Origin: Anaspis maculata
Taxonomy: Eukaryota; Arthropoda; Insecta; Coleoptera; Scraptiidae
Direction: 5' to 3'
DNA: 64,000 bases
NCBI GenBank assembly: GCA_949128115.1
Contig: OX421966.1
Coordinates: forward strand, 53,131,416-53,195,415
Within the stretch, counting starts at the first letter, position 1. Every line of letters starts with the position of its first letter. The position numbers and the translations under genes are program-made. Below are positions 1 to 11,756 of this stretch, piece by piece. The notes beneath the pieces were generated by a model that saw nothing but the letters and a program-made list of their open reading frames with translations, did no database searches and was not told the DNA's origin.

Positions 1-60
1 TTTCATTTTACATAGGTTCCTGGATACTAGTCGGAAAAGTTTTGGGGTGACACAACCGAT

Positions 61-130
61 TTTTTTGTGTTTAGCTTTTCAAAGTTGTTTCATGCCTGTA
101 TTTATGTTTTTCAATGATGTGGCAGTGCTA
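61..130 (+). repeat. Dispersed repeat fragment, copy 1
   Basis: About 70 bases here match 51,270-51,345 in the same orientation, sharing blocks such as TGCCTGTATTT and GTGGCAGTGCTA. This is seen by eye. It shows that the left edge of the window cuts through a dispersed repeat; no coding potential is recognised. Confidence 0.6.
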
Positions 131-229
131 CCAGGTGAAAATTTAGAACTGAAAAAATATAATCTTCGTTCAGGTAGGTCATTGTTGACTCGTAGATATC
201 GCATTTTTCTTGATGGAATGCTTATGGTT

Positions 230-845
230 GGTCCATGGTATTTTGGAAGCTGGCTACCCAAATTCTATTTTTTGTGGCATTTTGGGCAGAGCATTTTTTG
301 AAAAAAAAAAAACAACGTTCATCAGCATTTCACGAGCACTTGACGATGCCGTGGTCAAGTTTTCAAAATTCCATAGTGGACCGCTGCGCTGCCGTTAAGT
401 TGGCGGCCCAAATTCATTTTTTTTGTGGCGTATAACAGAGCATTTTTTGAAAAAACCACAGCATTCGCCAGCATTTCACGAGCACTTGACGATGCCGTGA
501 TCAAATTTTCAAAATTCCATATTGGACCGCTGCCGTTAAGCTGGCGGCTCAAATTCAATTTTTTTTTGTGGCGTTTCAGACACAGCATTTTTTGAAAAAA
601 ACACAGCATTCGCCAGCATTTCACAAGCACTAGACGATGCAATGGTGAAATTTTCAAAATTCCATAGTGTGACCGCTGCCGTTAAGCTGGCGGCCCAAAT
701 TCAATTTTTTTTTGTGGAGTTTTGGACAGAGCATTTTTTGAAAAAACCACAGCATTCGCCAGCATTTCACGAGCACTTTACGATGCCGTGTCCAAATTTT
801 GAAAATGCCACAATGGACCGCCAACTTAACGGACCCGTCAAAATG
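230..845. repeat. Tandem repeat, about 146 bp unit, four copies
   Basis: The landmark GCATTTTTTGAAAAAA occurs near 291, 440, 585 and 731, giving spacings of 149, 145 and 146 bases. Each unit also carries CATTTCACGAGCACTT, a GATGCCGTG block and GACCGCTGCCGTTAAG. Copies are 85-95% alike by eye. The short ORFs in this stretch on both strands are by-products of the repeat. The unit length is in the range of insect satellite monomers, but only four copies are present. Confidence 0.85.
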
Positions 846-944
846 GGACACCTGTATAGCTGAAAATAATTTTAGGTTATAGGTCTCATCAAACCATATA
901 ACTTCTTCCTTACATCTTTTCCTCTATCTTGAAGGGTAAGACCG

Positions 945-982
945 CTATGGGATAATTACGCTAGGATGGACCACCCTGTATA
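945..982. other. Pre-insertion (empty) site matching the solo LTR locus
   Basis: The sequence CTATGGGATAATTAC followed directly by GCTAGGATGGACCACCCTGT here is uninterrupted. At 52,094-52,652 the same flanks are separated by a 518 bp LTR. This copy therefore preserves the state before LTR insertion in a repeat present at both places. The segment ends in CCACCCTGTA, a motif seen at other inverted-repeat element ends in the window. Confidence 0.8.
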
Positions 983-3900
983 TGGAGGTGGAAAGAAGTT
1001 CTACTCATAACCACCCTAATAATTAATCATTACTGGCTTTTAAAAAAGTTGGAAAATAAACCATTACGAACTATCGGCTCGCGGCGCGCTGTGCAGCTAC
1101 CTTGGCTCTTGTCTGTAATGAACCTCTTTCCGTCTCGGTATGTACTATTACTCACAACCAATATGGTAATTGATTCATAACATACTATGTAAGAGGGCGG
1201 GAAGCAGCTTATTACCTACTCCGCGGGAAAAGAAGAAATGGTAGCTTCAGAAGATAAATTCCAGAATAATGCATCCAACCAAACAATGAGTGGGTAAATA
1301 CGTATTCTAGAGCCAAGTTTCAGAAAAATGGATTCGCCGATCTGGGAGTCATGGCAAAAAAAAACTTTCTAATTTCAATTTTTGAACACCATGATACTTT
1401 AAGCTACGCAGGTACATGGTTATGAGATGAGTAAAATAGTAAATATATGTACTCCCAACAGTAAATAGGTAGTAGATCATTACTGCTGAGGGCTAGAGGC
1501 TCCAGGCTCCGCCAAAACCAAAAGTTGGACTACGATGACTGGAGAATGACTAAATACCCTGTTAGTAATGACAGTAAAGGCAGATAGGTGTTAATCTATG
1601 AAAATCGAAGATTGCATCGTAAAGTTTAGTTTTGTAGAATAGATACGTAGAGAAGAGTTCAATTTATACTATTAAAACCAATCTGTTGTCATGATCGTTT
1701 TTCTTTGAAAACTGCTTCTGAATCAACTACATAGAGGAAGTTCTAGTGAAGTCACTCACGTAGTACTCACGGGGGAGGGATGAAGGGGATAATTTTCCCT
1801 CCAAGACTTCGACCAACAGGAAAAAATCTGATACATTTATCCCCCAAAGACTTCATGCGCAATACAGAAAAAAATGTATGATGTGTCCCCTGACGTCCAC
1901 ACCTATCCCCTGGCGAAATTTTTAAAGAGCTGGCCAAGGCTCCAAGGCGGCCAAGGCTCTATATTATCATTTGATTAATTGCTTGATACCTACTGGACAG
2001 AATTTAGGTTATGTTTTTCGAATAGTTTTGCACTTTTGAGTTTTGACTAAACCTCGAAGGAAAGAAAACAAAATGAATTAGGGAGGCTTTCCTTTTTTCC
2101 GCTTATTATTGTCAATATTATTATTATTATACCCGAAAAATTTCGCCTGCGGCGCTAGTTTTTACTGGCTGCGATCGCCCAGTACAGACTATAATATACA
2201 CAAAACTTCATCGATCCCCCCCATTTGTCTATAAATCTGGGTACGCCACTGGATAGAAGCATGGGGCTTATTTTGATCGTAGCCCACACCTTAAGGGCGC
2301 CTGGTCGGTGGACCGTATCCCCTGTTCGAAAATGCTGGAGCCGCCAGTGATTATCGTCCACTTTATAATGCCCGCAACCGTACCATCTCTCCATAGCCTC
2401 GCCGTACCACAGCAGGACATACCGAGCCGCAATGTAATGCTTGGATGAGTGATGTTCGGTACATCCAACATCTGGGGCGTTGGCTTACGAGAGTTGGAAA
2501 CATCTAGTGTAAAATCAAGTCAAAAGGCGGTAAGCATGAATTCATTGGCATTGCGAGCCAGTTAATTGGGACGAGGGATCTGTACTGTTACAGTTGTTAT
2601 TAAACGGCGGCAGCGATGGGATACAGAGAGTGATTCTACTGGAAAAATTGAGAGCATCAAACGATGCGGCAGCGGTGGGATTCGAGAATCGTGGGATCGT
2701 TTCACCCAGGAAACTTGGCAACGTTAGTAGAGGTGGGATGTAAAGACTAACTTCACTTGTTAAAATTCTGCAACGGTGTCCCCTATTAGTGGCAGTGGAG
2801 GGATTTTGTTTGCAAACTTCTGCCAGTGATGAAATGTGGAACCTTAATGCTACGCGTGACAGCATGGAACACAAAAAAAATTGTCATTTGAAAAATGTAT
2901 GTTTAATTCAACTGGCCAGACCTTGATCACTAACGGTTACATCACGAAACATGCCACAACTACTTGCCGAAATTCTGCTACCTGGTAGATTTCAGCTGCT
3001 CTAAACTCCCATTGCCATCAGACTGCTCCATCCTATCATTCAACTCAAGTGCTACTCTTCCAGTGGAAGAAAAACTGGCTTAGGTACCTATTATAACTTC
3101 CCAACTCTCTTGTTCCAACAGTTGTTACATTGTTGGCGATATACCTGAGTAGGTATACGAGTATGTAGGTACTTCTGAAATAAACATTTTCTGGGGCGCA
3201 CTAACAGCATGATGCCTTATAACATTTCGTTCATTACTCCGCCTCCTGCCAGAGAAAACTCCCTTCGTTTTCGAGATGAAAGGCTACCTACGTACGAAAC
3301 TGTTCCTGGAAATGTTATTTTTCGCATCGTGCCCGGGCAATATTTTTTTCCATCGCCGATAAAAATCACAAGACGGAACATCAAACACCGGAATAATGAA
3401 CGGATCAAACTCTCAAAAACTCGCTTGATGGAAAACTCGATTTCGGTGAATCGAGGGCATGAAAAAAGGAGCGATCAACCACACCAATACGACCGCCGCC
3501 CGCGCCGGCTAAACTTTTCCCATAAATATCCATCTCGACTAAATAATAATAAGAAGTTTCGCGTGTGTTTGGGTGGCTCTCCGACCGCAAAAGTTCCTAT
3601 ATTGTGATGTATTATGGGAGGAAGTACCTACTACCTCTACGCCATCAGCTCAGCGGAAGAAGAGAAATGGCGAAAATAATTATGCGGCAAAGTCGCGACA
3701 AGTTTAATTAAAAGGTTTTCGGGCTCCGACACAACGCTGATAATGGCGACGATAATAATAATGGGTCCGTGAGCGCATTTCGGCTCGCTGTGTTGTTGAA
3801 AGTGTGCGGCGAGTACTTAAAAAATCGGCGCAGTGAAATTAAACGGTCGGAAAGAGAGGAGAGGCACAAGAATGAGAGTTTAATTGTGTGGGTAGAGACA

Positions 3901-4784
3901 CATTTAAAAATATGCTTGCTGGAAGTGATGGGTTCTTTAAACTGAGCTTTGTGTGCTGTGTTCTGTGCCAAAATCAGATGTAACACACAGCCAATAATTA
4001 GCACCGGTGTAAATTTTTTGAAAGAGAACAGAATCAATCGTCTGCCTCTATTTGGTAGCACCGCTGCCCAATTGTAGAAGTGAAGTCAGTTTTCATATCC
4101 CACCGCTGACACCGTTTGTAACACCGTTGCCATTTCTCGTGGAAAGAATCAGTGTCAACATTCCACTGCTGCCAACTAAGACAATTGCGATAATTTTTCA
4201 CGGCTGTCACAACTGACCTTTCCAAGTTTACAAGACAATGAGTGACAAGCAAACCAGTTTGGGTTACTTATTGTTCTAATTTTTGCAGTGTTGGTTACGA
4301 CTATTTTCATTGTTTAGATGCGGTTTTGTTGATTCACGCGCGCTTTGGATTTTTTCTCATAGTCCCACGTTCATTTCGAGACTCGATCGCAAGCTGATGA
4401 ACAGAAAACAGTGCAGGGTATCAATTCCTGTTGAAATTGAAGTTCATGATCGATGGCAATAATGAAAAAATGGCTGTTGCATTTAGTGTTGGCAATTGCA
4501 CATTTCTTGCAGTGCACCGTCAACCCACCGGAAAACTCAAGGCCAGATTTAGGAATAGATGGTTAGCATCACTAACTGAACAATCCTATCTATGTTTGGT
4601 GACTGAGAAAGTGAGTACCAGAAATGTTCACTGCCTCCCGGACTATAAGGCCTAGCCACCGCCGCAGTGACTCACCCTTAGCCACCACTGTGACAAGTTG
4701 TCACCGGGTTGTCATTGAAAATATAAAAATATACTTGAACGTGCTCTGACTTGAACCATCTCTATTCAGTTTTCCACCGCATAC
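983..4784. other. Intergenic or intronic DNA, no gene recognised
   Basis: No coding exon, RNA gene or complete mobile element is recognised here. A 132-codon ORF lies at 3,209-3,607 (plus) but matches nothing familiar and has no splice or domain support. Pyrimidine/purine blocks around 1,780-1,900 and 2,200-2,400 look like worn TE debris. By extrapolation this is probably part of the GT92 gene's downstream intron. Confidence 0.5.
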
Positions 4785-6170
4785 CGCATAAAACACAAGT
4801 AAACTACGCAACATTGAATACGACACACCGGAAATTTTGCTCCTTTTCAAATCAGGATAACTCCTGATTGTCTTGAACGGTCTGGAATCTGTTAATGCCG
4901 TTGCTTAGCCCAATATTCTGATAATCTATAACTGCGAATGAAAAACTCGATGCAACTTGAGTGAAGTTTTTACAGGGTGACATGTCGGTGCAAAACTGCC
5001 AGGCGTTCAACATGCTCCCATTTAGAGAAATTTTATTTTTTCTGGATTTTAACATTGGAGACATAAAAGATGATTTCATACCTCGCCATGTTAGTCAATT
5101 TATTTCCCCTAGCCTCTTTATTCACGGGGTGTTATCAAAAAACAATTTCTTGATTTTTCGGTGAAATTTTTTATTCTTGACCAATTTTCAAAATCCAGGG
5201 CTCAAATTGAAGCTGAAAGCTCAAGTAAGAAGATCCCATAATCAGAATCGACTGGAAGTAAACAATGAAAATGTATGGTTCCCTCAAGAGTGACCCGATG
5301 TTTCATCGGTCCTGGGATCTGGCTTGAGATGGAAATAAAATGAACGAGAATGCGTCGCTCACCTGCGGCTTTTGTAACCAACGTTACGGAAATTACAACC
5401 AACAGAATTTTTTTATGCTGATTATTCTAATTCCCGTAACGTTAGTTACAAGCGATTTCATGAGCAAGAAAGATTATTCTGCCCTGATAACATGCAGTTG
5501 TACTTCTGTCCCTTTATCAACAGTTCTTGTTTCATTCAAGCTCTAAACATCGGAATATGTTCAGAATGAAGGCTTTGCTCAAGGGCAGGGTTGATTATCA
5601 GTTAATTTTCATCCAAAGCCAGATTCCGGGACCGATGAAACTTCGGGTCACTCTTGAGGGAACCACATATTTTTAATGTGATTTGATTTGATTTGTTTAT
5701 TTCCAGCCGATTCTGATTATGGGAACTTCTTACTTGAGATTTCAGCTTCAATTTGTGCCCTGGCTTTTGAAAATCGGTCAAGAGCGAAAAATGATATCAC
5801 CGAAAAACAAAGAAATTGTTTCTTTGGTACCACCCTATAGATAAAGAGGCCAGAGAAATAAATCGACTAACGTGGCGAAGTATGAGGTTATCTCTTATGC
5901 CTCCAATGTTAAATCCAGAAAAAAGAAAATTTCTTCAAGTGGGAGCATGTTGAACGCCTGGTAGTTTTGCACCGCTTTACATGTCGCCCTGTATAAACTT
6001 CACTCAAGTTGCATTGAGTTTCTTATTCACAGTTATGGATCATCAGAAAAATGAGCTAAGCAACGGCACAAACAGATTCCAAATCGTCCAAGACAGTCAG
6101 GAGTTATCCCAATTTGAAAAAGGGCAAAGTTTTGGGTGTGTCGTATTCGATGTTACGTAGTTTATATGCC
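4785..6170. mobile_element. Foldback element, 1.4 kb, arms about 550 bp
   Basis: The left arm (4,785-5,343) is the reverse complement of the right arm (about 5,590-6,170). For example, CGAATACGACACACC near 4,818 pairs with the segment GTGTGTCGTATTCG near 6,137, and AACATGCTCCCA pairs with GGGAGCATGTTG. The centre (5,344-5,590) has its own smaller inverted pair, AACGTTACGGAA and CCGTAACGTT. Short ORFs in the arms are not convincing. It is a non-autonomous inverted-repeat element; the superfamily is not identified. Confidence 0.85.
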
Positions 6171-6366
6171 GTTCACGTTCTAAATTCAGTAGAATGACTT
6201 CTTGAGATAAAAATTAAGTGACAGGCTGGGAGGCTACGGCTACGGCTGATGACGCCTGCAAAGTTTTAGAGCGGAACTATCGTGTCGTATCGTTTCAGCC
6301 CTCCAGCTTGTCACTTTATTTTTGCTCCAAAAAGTCATTCTACTAGAAATAGAAAGTGAACGGGAT
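6168..6366. mobile_element. Small foldback element, about 200 bp
   Basis: GTTCACGTTCTAAATTCAG at the left pairs with AATAGAAAGTGAAC at the right, and GTAGAATGACTT pairs with AAAGTCATTCTAC. The arms are about 65 bp and the element starts exactly where the larger foldback ends, so the two are adjacent or one is nested in the end of the other. Confidence 0.75.
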
Positions 6367-6415
6367 ATAAGTGAAATCAGAAACACACAACACCTACAAA
6401 ATAGGTTATTAGGTG

Positions 6416-6545
6416 CTTTCTTTTACCACCACTTAGTATTCTGACCTAAGTTACTAATGATGTCTCACTTCCGCTCATGTGATTTCTCGCTTTTTCTCTC
6501 TCTAACTTAGGTCAGATCAAAGAGTTTTGTGGTAAAAGGAAAACG
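6416..6545. mobile_element. MITE with terminal inverted repeats of about 38 bp
   Basis: TTTCTTTTACCACCACTTAG and TGACCTAAGTTA on the left are mirrored by TAACTTAGGTCA and TTTTGTGGTAAAAGGAAA on the right. It is about 130 bp with no coding capacity. Target duplication is not clear. Confidence 0.65.
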
Positions 6546-7185
6546 TCTTTTGTTAGTTTTGTTAGCCTTTTTTCCTTTATTAAGCAGTGTTGTCATCGGT
6601 CATAAACGAAACGTCGTATGTCAAAACATGATCTTGTCTTTGCTTTACGCATGCTGTCACGGCGGGAAGAGACAAAAGACAACAAAAAATTGGCAACCCT
6701 AATTAGACTATTCAGACAATTTTGAAAGTAAATAGTAATGCGTGTTATGCCAATGGAGTAGCGCTGAATGTCAAAAGTTGACGTTGTTGACATCTGTGTT
6801 GTTGACGTTGATCTAAGGAGGTTAGGTTTCGACAGTTACTAATGTACATCACTCAGAAGCGACAAGTGATCGCCAAACTCACAGAACGACGGCGTGAACA
6901 AGGTAAAATGTACCAACGGAAGCGAAGATTCCAGAATTACACGCAGCACGAATTTGTCGATTTTCAACGGTCACACCAGGGGCCTTATTTTCGGGACACA
7001 CATTTGAAGATACCCCCTCAAGAATCTAGAAATCGAAATTTGGAAGAGCAAAAAGCGGCTGGTTGGAATGGAAATAGTAAAGGCTTTGGCCAGAACTAAG
7101 ACGAAAAGTTGAAAACCAATCAGAAGAAAAAAAAAGTTGGTAAGTGTAGATTGGGGGGAGTTGAGGCGTCGATGTCGGTTGATGT
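6546..7185 (+). other. Region upstream of the gypsy fragment; unrecognised 85-codon ORF
   Basis: The ORF 6,842-7,099 is rich in Arg, Lys and Gln (begins MYITQKRQVIAK). Its position just before a gypsy reverse transcriptase suggests gag or protease debris, but no retropepsin DTG or zinc-knuckle motif is visible, so this is only inference. Confidence 0.3.
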
Positions 7186-7895
7186 GTTCAGCCAGTATCA
7201 CGATTGCTTTGCTTTGAATTTGGATAAATTAGGATCCACTACGAAACATACAATGGCGATCACCGACAAAGACAAACCTGTGAGAATGGAGGGCAAGTCA
7301 ATATGGAGGAGGGAAAATTCCGAAGAAATTTGGAAGTGGAGGAAACATGAAATAGTTGAAGAGACGAAGCGTGGATATGAGCCACTCCTGTTTTGCTAGT
7401 GGAACGAAAAAATGCAGAGCCCAGATTAGTCACTGATTATCGTACACCAAGTTCTCAAAACAGAAGAAATTCCGTAAGAAAAGAAACGTTCACAGGAAGT
7501 TACCACAGATTCCACTGGACGAGCAATCGAAGACCAAAACGGTCTTTATTACCCCAGATGAGACCTGTCAATTTGAGAAGATGATATTTGGATTGGCACC
7601 CCCTCTGCCGATCAATGAATTTTGTATTGAAACCACCGAGGAAGGAAATGTTGGAATCAAACAAAAATTCTCTTGAAGCGGACTAACTCTGACATTGTCC
7701 AAATGCAGATTCGGACTGAAAGAAGTTGACTACTTGGGATTCATTGCCTCAGTCGAAGGCATGAAGCCAGGAAAAGCGAAGGTACGAGCTTCTTGGTTTT
7801 CTTCAACCACCGTCAGTAGAACATTCATGATTTACGTCGATTTTTGGGAATGTCAAGTTATTTCCGGAAATTCATCCCGAAATATGCAGAAAAAG
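7186..7895 (+). pseudogene. Ty3/gypsy reverse transcriptase fragment, frameshifted
   Basis: Several reading frames together outline a Ty3/gypsy reverse transcriptase. SQYHDCFALNLDKLG near 7,190 is the usual segment before the fingers. LLVERKNAEPRLVTDYR near 7,395 is the conserved LLVxKKxxxxRxVxDYR block. IPLDEQSKTKTVFITP and FEKMIFGLAPP around 7,510-7,600 match the segment ending in PFGLxNAP. CRFGLKEVDYLGFI near 7,703 and FLGMSSYFRKFIPKYAEKAA near 7,840 are thumb and connection motifs. The YxDD active-site segment is missing between 7,610 and 7,680. Frameshifts and the deletion make it a dead copy. No LTRs, RNase H or integrase were found nearby. It is a different and older copy from the element at 22,503-33,390. 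Confidence 0.8.
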
Positions 7896-8401
7896 CTGCG
7901 TTGAGTAATTTCAAAAAGATTTAGTAGCTACCGTGATGACGTAATTTCAAAAAGATTAGTGGGAATAGAAGCTGAGCAAAGTATCAATGTGACAGTTGAT
8001 CAGACAACAGGAAAAACCCTGTCCGAAATTCTCCATCAGCATTTGTCCGTTTTTAAAAATGTTCGCCTGGTCCGAGTAGCCGAAGGCGGTGATACAGTCA
8101 CCAGAGAATCTCCCAAGACGGATTGTCTCCCTCCCAGGAGACAATCAAGGAAGAACAACAGAAGTAAGTACAAGAGACGGACAATGGCAGATTCCAAGGC
8201 ATGAAGTACACATTGGCGATATCGTTTTGTAAAAGCCGCAACAGTAGCTACAGTCAGTACTCAGTAAGATTACAGCACTACAGTCAATCGAAGTGAGACA
8301 ACAAAATAATGCATCAATACTGCGAGAGCTTGTAACTTTTGAGCTAGACGCCGGCGCCGTAACGTCGAGACGCAATTTGACGAATATGAATAAGAACTCA
8401 C
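7896..8401. other. Intron sequence beyond GT92 exon 5, nothing recognised
   Basis: This lies just past the 5' splice site of GT92 exon 5 on the minus strand. An 81-codon plus-strand ORF at 7,959-8,204 follows the gypsy fragment but shows no recognisable motif. No continuation exon of the GT92 gene was found between here and position 1. Confidence 0.5.
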
Positions 8402-8709
8402 TCGATCAGCTGCGGCAAGCTGTCGTTGTTCCTCGGTATGATGTACTCATCCAAGTCGATCAGCAGCACGTGCGAGTACTTGTACATGGACCTGTACAGG
8501 CAATCGTTCAAGGCCGCAAACAACCCTTCAGTCCTTATCTCCTTCTGCGACACCATGTTGAGCTGCCACGGCAACAGCGTCACCAGCCCCCTGTCCACGT
8601 AGTCCTGCAGGATGCATCCGACTTGAGAGCCTATCGTGTGGTTGTAGAACGTGAAGTGCTCCACTCCCATTATGCGATTCAGCTCGATGAACTCCAGAAT
8701 TTGAAGAGC
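8402..8709 (-). CDS. GT92 glycosyltransferase, exon 5 (catalytic core with DLD motif)
   Basis: This is the most diagnostic exon. It reads ALQILEFIELNRIMGVEHFT and continues through FYNHTIG, SQKEIRTEGLFAALNDCLYR and LIDLDEYIIP, the signature blocks of glycosyltransferase family 92 (formerly DUF23). DLD is the expected metal and nucleotide-sugar binding motif. On the minus strand the exon follows a polypyrimidine tract and TTGCAG (acceptor 8,710-8,712) and ends at a GTGAGT donor (8,396-8,401). It is 308 bp: 102 codons plus two bases, so the next exon must supply one base. The entry phase (0) matches the exit of exon 4. The remaining C-terminal exons lie left of the window. Family members are Golgi-type enzymes that extend glycans, some with UDP-galactose; the substrate here is unknown. 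Confidence 0.93.
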
Positions 8710-10035
8710 CTGCAACAGAAAAAAAAAACGAACATGAGAAAACAACTTGCGCCGTGCCATAATCCCAATCGGATAGTTGATTTTGCAGCATCGGGGTATC
8801 GGTGTTCGATCCTACGTCCGATCTCTGATGTGGGTATAGGAGCAGCGGGCTAGGGCATTTCGAAAAAGCAATACCAGCCAGATCGGATGTGATAAGTGTT
8901 ACTGCTGTTCGAGAGCGCGTCGTCTATCAGCGTTTTCCGGATATTGGCGCACTCGACAAATTTCCCAGAGCGCTTCCTAAAAGGAGACACGACTAATTCT
9001 TTTCCGCTTGAAAGATCAAGGTAGACATCATCTCTAAATACTTTAACATTGCAGGGTGGCATCTCATCCATGTAATCTTGCTGATTAGCATTTGAGTGAA
9101 CTCACCTCAAATTAGAGGGGGAGTAGCTCACAAGGCGTGTGAAATAATTATGAGAACGTTAGATTAGTGAGACCAATACACTACATCACTGTGTTACATC
9201 AGCTCTGCCCCCAACTATACCTAGAGCACACTACTACCGCCGCCACCAGGTAGTATTCCACTTTGAAGTTATAAATAGTGGAGTGGTTCTGGTGGGTGAT
9301 CATAAGCGGCGGCGGAAACAGACATTTCCCTCGAGGTATATTGAATTTCCCCATAAACTTCCAAACGGACAAAAACAGAGAGGGGAAATTGCGTTTGCCT
9401 TATGCATTTACGTTTTGCTTTTGTCGGCGCATTTGTGATGGATGCAATAGCAGAGGGGACGTAGTTTTTTGTGCAGGACAGGTCAACAGATGTAACCAGA
9501 CCCGCAAATTTTATTCACAGAGCTCGTACAATATGCCAATAACACGCGGTTGCTTGATCAGAGTGGAGCGCAGCAACGAATTAGGTCTCCATTGACCGTC
9601 TTAAGGCCTAACGTCAGGAACTTCATGTGTGACTTACAACCAACGCAAAGTCTATCGTCAAAAATAGAAGAAAAAGTTCAATTTTCACGTCGATCTCTAG
9701 CTTCTCTCTCTCTACTAAACTTGAAACAGATTCATGGCAAATGGGGACGAATAATTCTTTTGTGTTTTTTAAAAACTATTGAAATTGATTTCTTGAATTT
9801 CACTGTTCTAAAAATAACAGTTGGAAGTTCTGAAAAATCTGAAGTGATTAGGACAGTTGAGTTATTCAGTATAGTTGTTATGCTTTACCGTCTTTGGCAA
9901 GGGTTAAACAAAAGATAACAGAATTTACACCGGACCAGTAAGAGAGGGTATCGATGTGAGAAGCAGAATGCACGTTGAGGTAGCGGAAATTCTGGGCGGT
10001 GAGGACGTAGTTATATCAAGTATCAAAGACTCAGA
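8710..10035. other. Start of the 26 kb intron 4, no element recognised
   Basis: This is the acceptor end of the large intron on the minus strand. A 73-codon minus ORF at 8,850-9,071 and a 122-codon plus ORF at 9,550-9,918 show no known motif. The sequence around 9,920-10,030 may be worn LINE sequence continuous with the fragment to its right. Confidence 0.5.
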
Positions 10036-10262
10036 TGACCAGAACACCTGATGAGAATGAACAGGGCTAGAGCATCACGTGTAGCATTTGATGCGAGACT
10101 CACACTGACATGGAACAGGGGACGTTCAAGAAAAAGATGGATAGACGAGGTGGAAGAGGACTTTAGAAGTATGAATGTGGGACGATAGAAGATGATGGCG
10201 GAGGATAAAAGAACATGAAGGCAGATTGTGTTGGAGGCCAAGGCCAACCTGACGCTGGCAGT
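10036..10262 (+). pseudogene. LINE 3' end fragment (non-LTR reverse transcriptase C-terminus)
   Basis: The plus strand reads RGRSRKRWIDEVEEDFRSMN near 10,117-10,176, followed after a stop by MMAEDKRT and RQIVLEAKANL. This is the ending of many insect non-LTR retrotransposon polyproteins, of the general form GRPxxRWxDxVxxDL...A.DRxxWRxIVxEAK. Two in-frame stops show it is dead. Only the last 75 or so codons survive, as expected for a 5'-truncated LINE copy. The clade cannot be settled from this segment. Confidence 0.7.
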
Positions 10263-10710
10263 GCTTTTTCCGTGCGCTAGACAGATCCAGTGAATTGTCA
10301 GCAATTTTTTTCAGTTTTTCAGATTCCTCCGATCAATCGTTTAGATAAAAACTACCAATTTGGTGATATTGTGCAATCAATAGTTTTGACGAATCCCAAC
10401 GACTGCGCCAATAGCCCACTTAGCAAGAAAACATCTCTGTGACATCAATTAGATGTACAAGTCACACCTGTGATGTTAACAAAAAAGTATTTACACAAAT
10501 TACGATTTATTCATCTCAGTTATTACAATAGCATGAACTCCTGAACTAATGGAAGTTAGGTGACTTGATGAACAACTTCTAAATGCCAAATGACATCCCT
10601 TAGGGAGGAGGGAGGGGGTCAGCCTTCCAGGTTGGTTATCTATAGTTCCTGCTTGTCAGCACAAGGCGCCTTGTCGTATGATGACATCATTCATGTTTTC
10701 AAATTTTCAT
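10263..10710. other. No feature recognised
   Basis: Unique-looking intron sequence. No ORF, repeat or inverted repeat was recognised by eye. Confidence 0.4.
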
Positions 10711-10739
10711 CATAGTCGTAGCCGAGGGGTTAACCACCT

Positions 10740-11010
10740 GGTAAATGTGGTGTACAAGGGTCGGTAAATGTGGTAAATGTCTAGTAAATGTGTAAATGTC
10801 TGGTAAATGTGGTAAATGTGGTAAATGTGTGGTAAATGTCTGTAAATGTGGTAAATGTCTGGTAAATGTGGTAAATGTCTGGTAAATGTGTAAATGTCTG
10901 GTAAATGTGTAAATGTCTGGTAAATGTGTAAATGTCTGGTAAATGTGTAAATGTCTGGTAAATGTGGTAAATGTGGTGTAAATGTGGTAAATGTCTGGTG
11001 AATGTGGTAA
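10740..11010 (+). repeat. Minisatellite array 1, GTAAATGTCTG family
   Basis: About 271 bp made of GGTAAATGTGTAAATGTCT (19 bp) units mixed with shorter GGTAAATGT units of 9-12 bp. It is flanked on the left by CCGAGGGGTTAACCACCT (10,721-10,738). The same repeat family recurs in the same orientation at 15,352-15,583. Minus-strand ORFs made of repeated FTRHLHIYQT are artefacts of the array. Confidence 0.92.
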
Positions 11011-11622
11011 TAAAAAATAATGAAAAATGCTACTCTCCAGCGCCAAACACAAAATTTGCGTCCATATGAAAACCAATACAGGGTGATTTTATTAAAAGTT
11101 TTCACCTCCGATATTTTCCCGCACAAATTTTTCCTGCAAAAAAGCCAAAAGTCATACGTTTTGTTTTTGAGAGGACATCTAACCAGCATATTTTTAAATC
11201 TTGCTGTTTCACCTCATTATATAGGCAGGGACTGCCTTTTTTTAAATCTTCAATGAGACTAGGGGTCTCCAACCTATGGCATTTGAGGAGTGATCACTAA
11301 TAACATAACAATTAGCGCGTTTTTCAGTAATCCATTTGAAACAAGATAGATAGTAGTAGACCCTCAAGTAGCACATTTCTGGCGCGGCTTCCTATTAAAC
11401 ACATCGCAAGTAGCGAGTTTTCTGCAATTCCTGCAGGAAGTTCTCTGTTTCCATAACAACAATGCGGCAATGCCATTTGGAATAATCATACCACCTGCAA
11501 ATGTCAATTTCAACAATTCATAGACTTCTATATATTGACAATTTTCTTCACACATTTGTTGGCAACTGCCGCATGAGGGTGCTGAAACGGGCGGGATATT
11601 CAAAATGTGCAGAGCGGCTATA

Positions 11623-11734
11623 CTGTAAAAAATAAGATTTCATAAACTCTGTTATGTAAAAATTTCTGTCGGCCATTGGCTGTTGCCTAGGGAATAACAA
11701 CGTAACAGAACCATTATGAAATGTAATTTTTCAA
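11623..11734. mobile_element. MITE family A, copy 1 (about 112 bp)
   Basis: CTGTAAAAAATAAGATTTC and CTCTGTTATG on the left are mirrored by CGTAACAGAA and TATGAAATGTAATTTTT on the right. The middle contains GCCATTGGCTGTTGCCTAGG. Two further copies lie at 39,643-39,735 and 55,736-55,850, so this is a mobile family. Terminal repeats are about 35 bp. Confidence 0.85.
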
Positions 11735-11756
11735 AGAATCGGACCATAAGTAGGTA

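Noticed and set aside
3209..3607. 132-codon plus ORF considered as a gene
   Set aside because: Basic, low-complexity composition, no motif, no neighbouring splice support; length is possible by chance in 64 kb.
8293..8853. 186-codon plus-strand ORF
   Set aside because: It is the antisense shadow of GT92 exon 5, whose minus-strand reading has clear family motifs and splice sites.
8850..9071. 73-codon minus ORF just upstream of GT92 exon 5, considered as an extra exon
   Set aside because: Exon 4 joins exon 5 directly in phase with conserved sequence, and this ORF has no GT92 similarity.
10699..11189. ORFs encoding repeated FTRHLHIYQT-type sequence (also at 15,282-15,644)
   Set aside because: They are translations of the GTAAATGTCT minisatellite on the minus strand.
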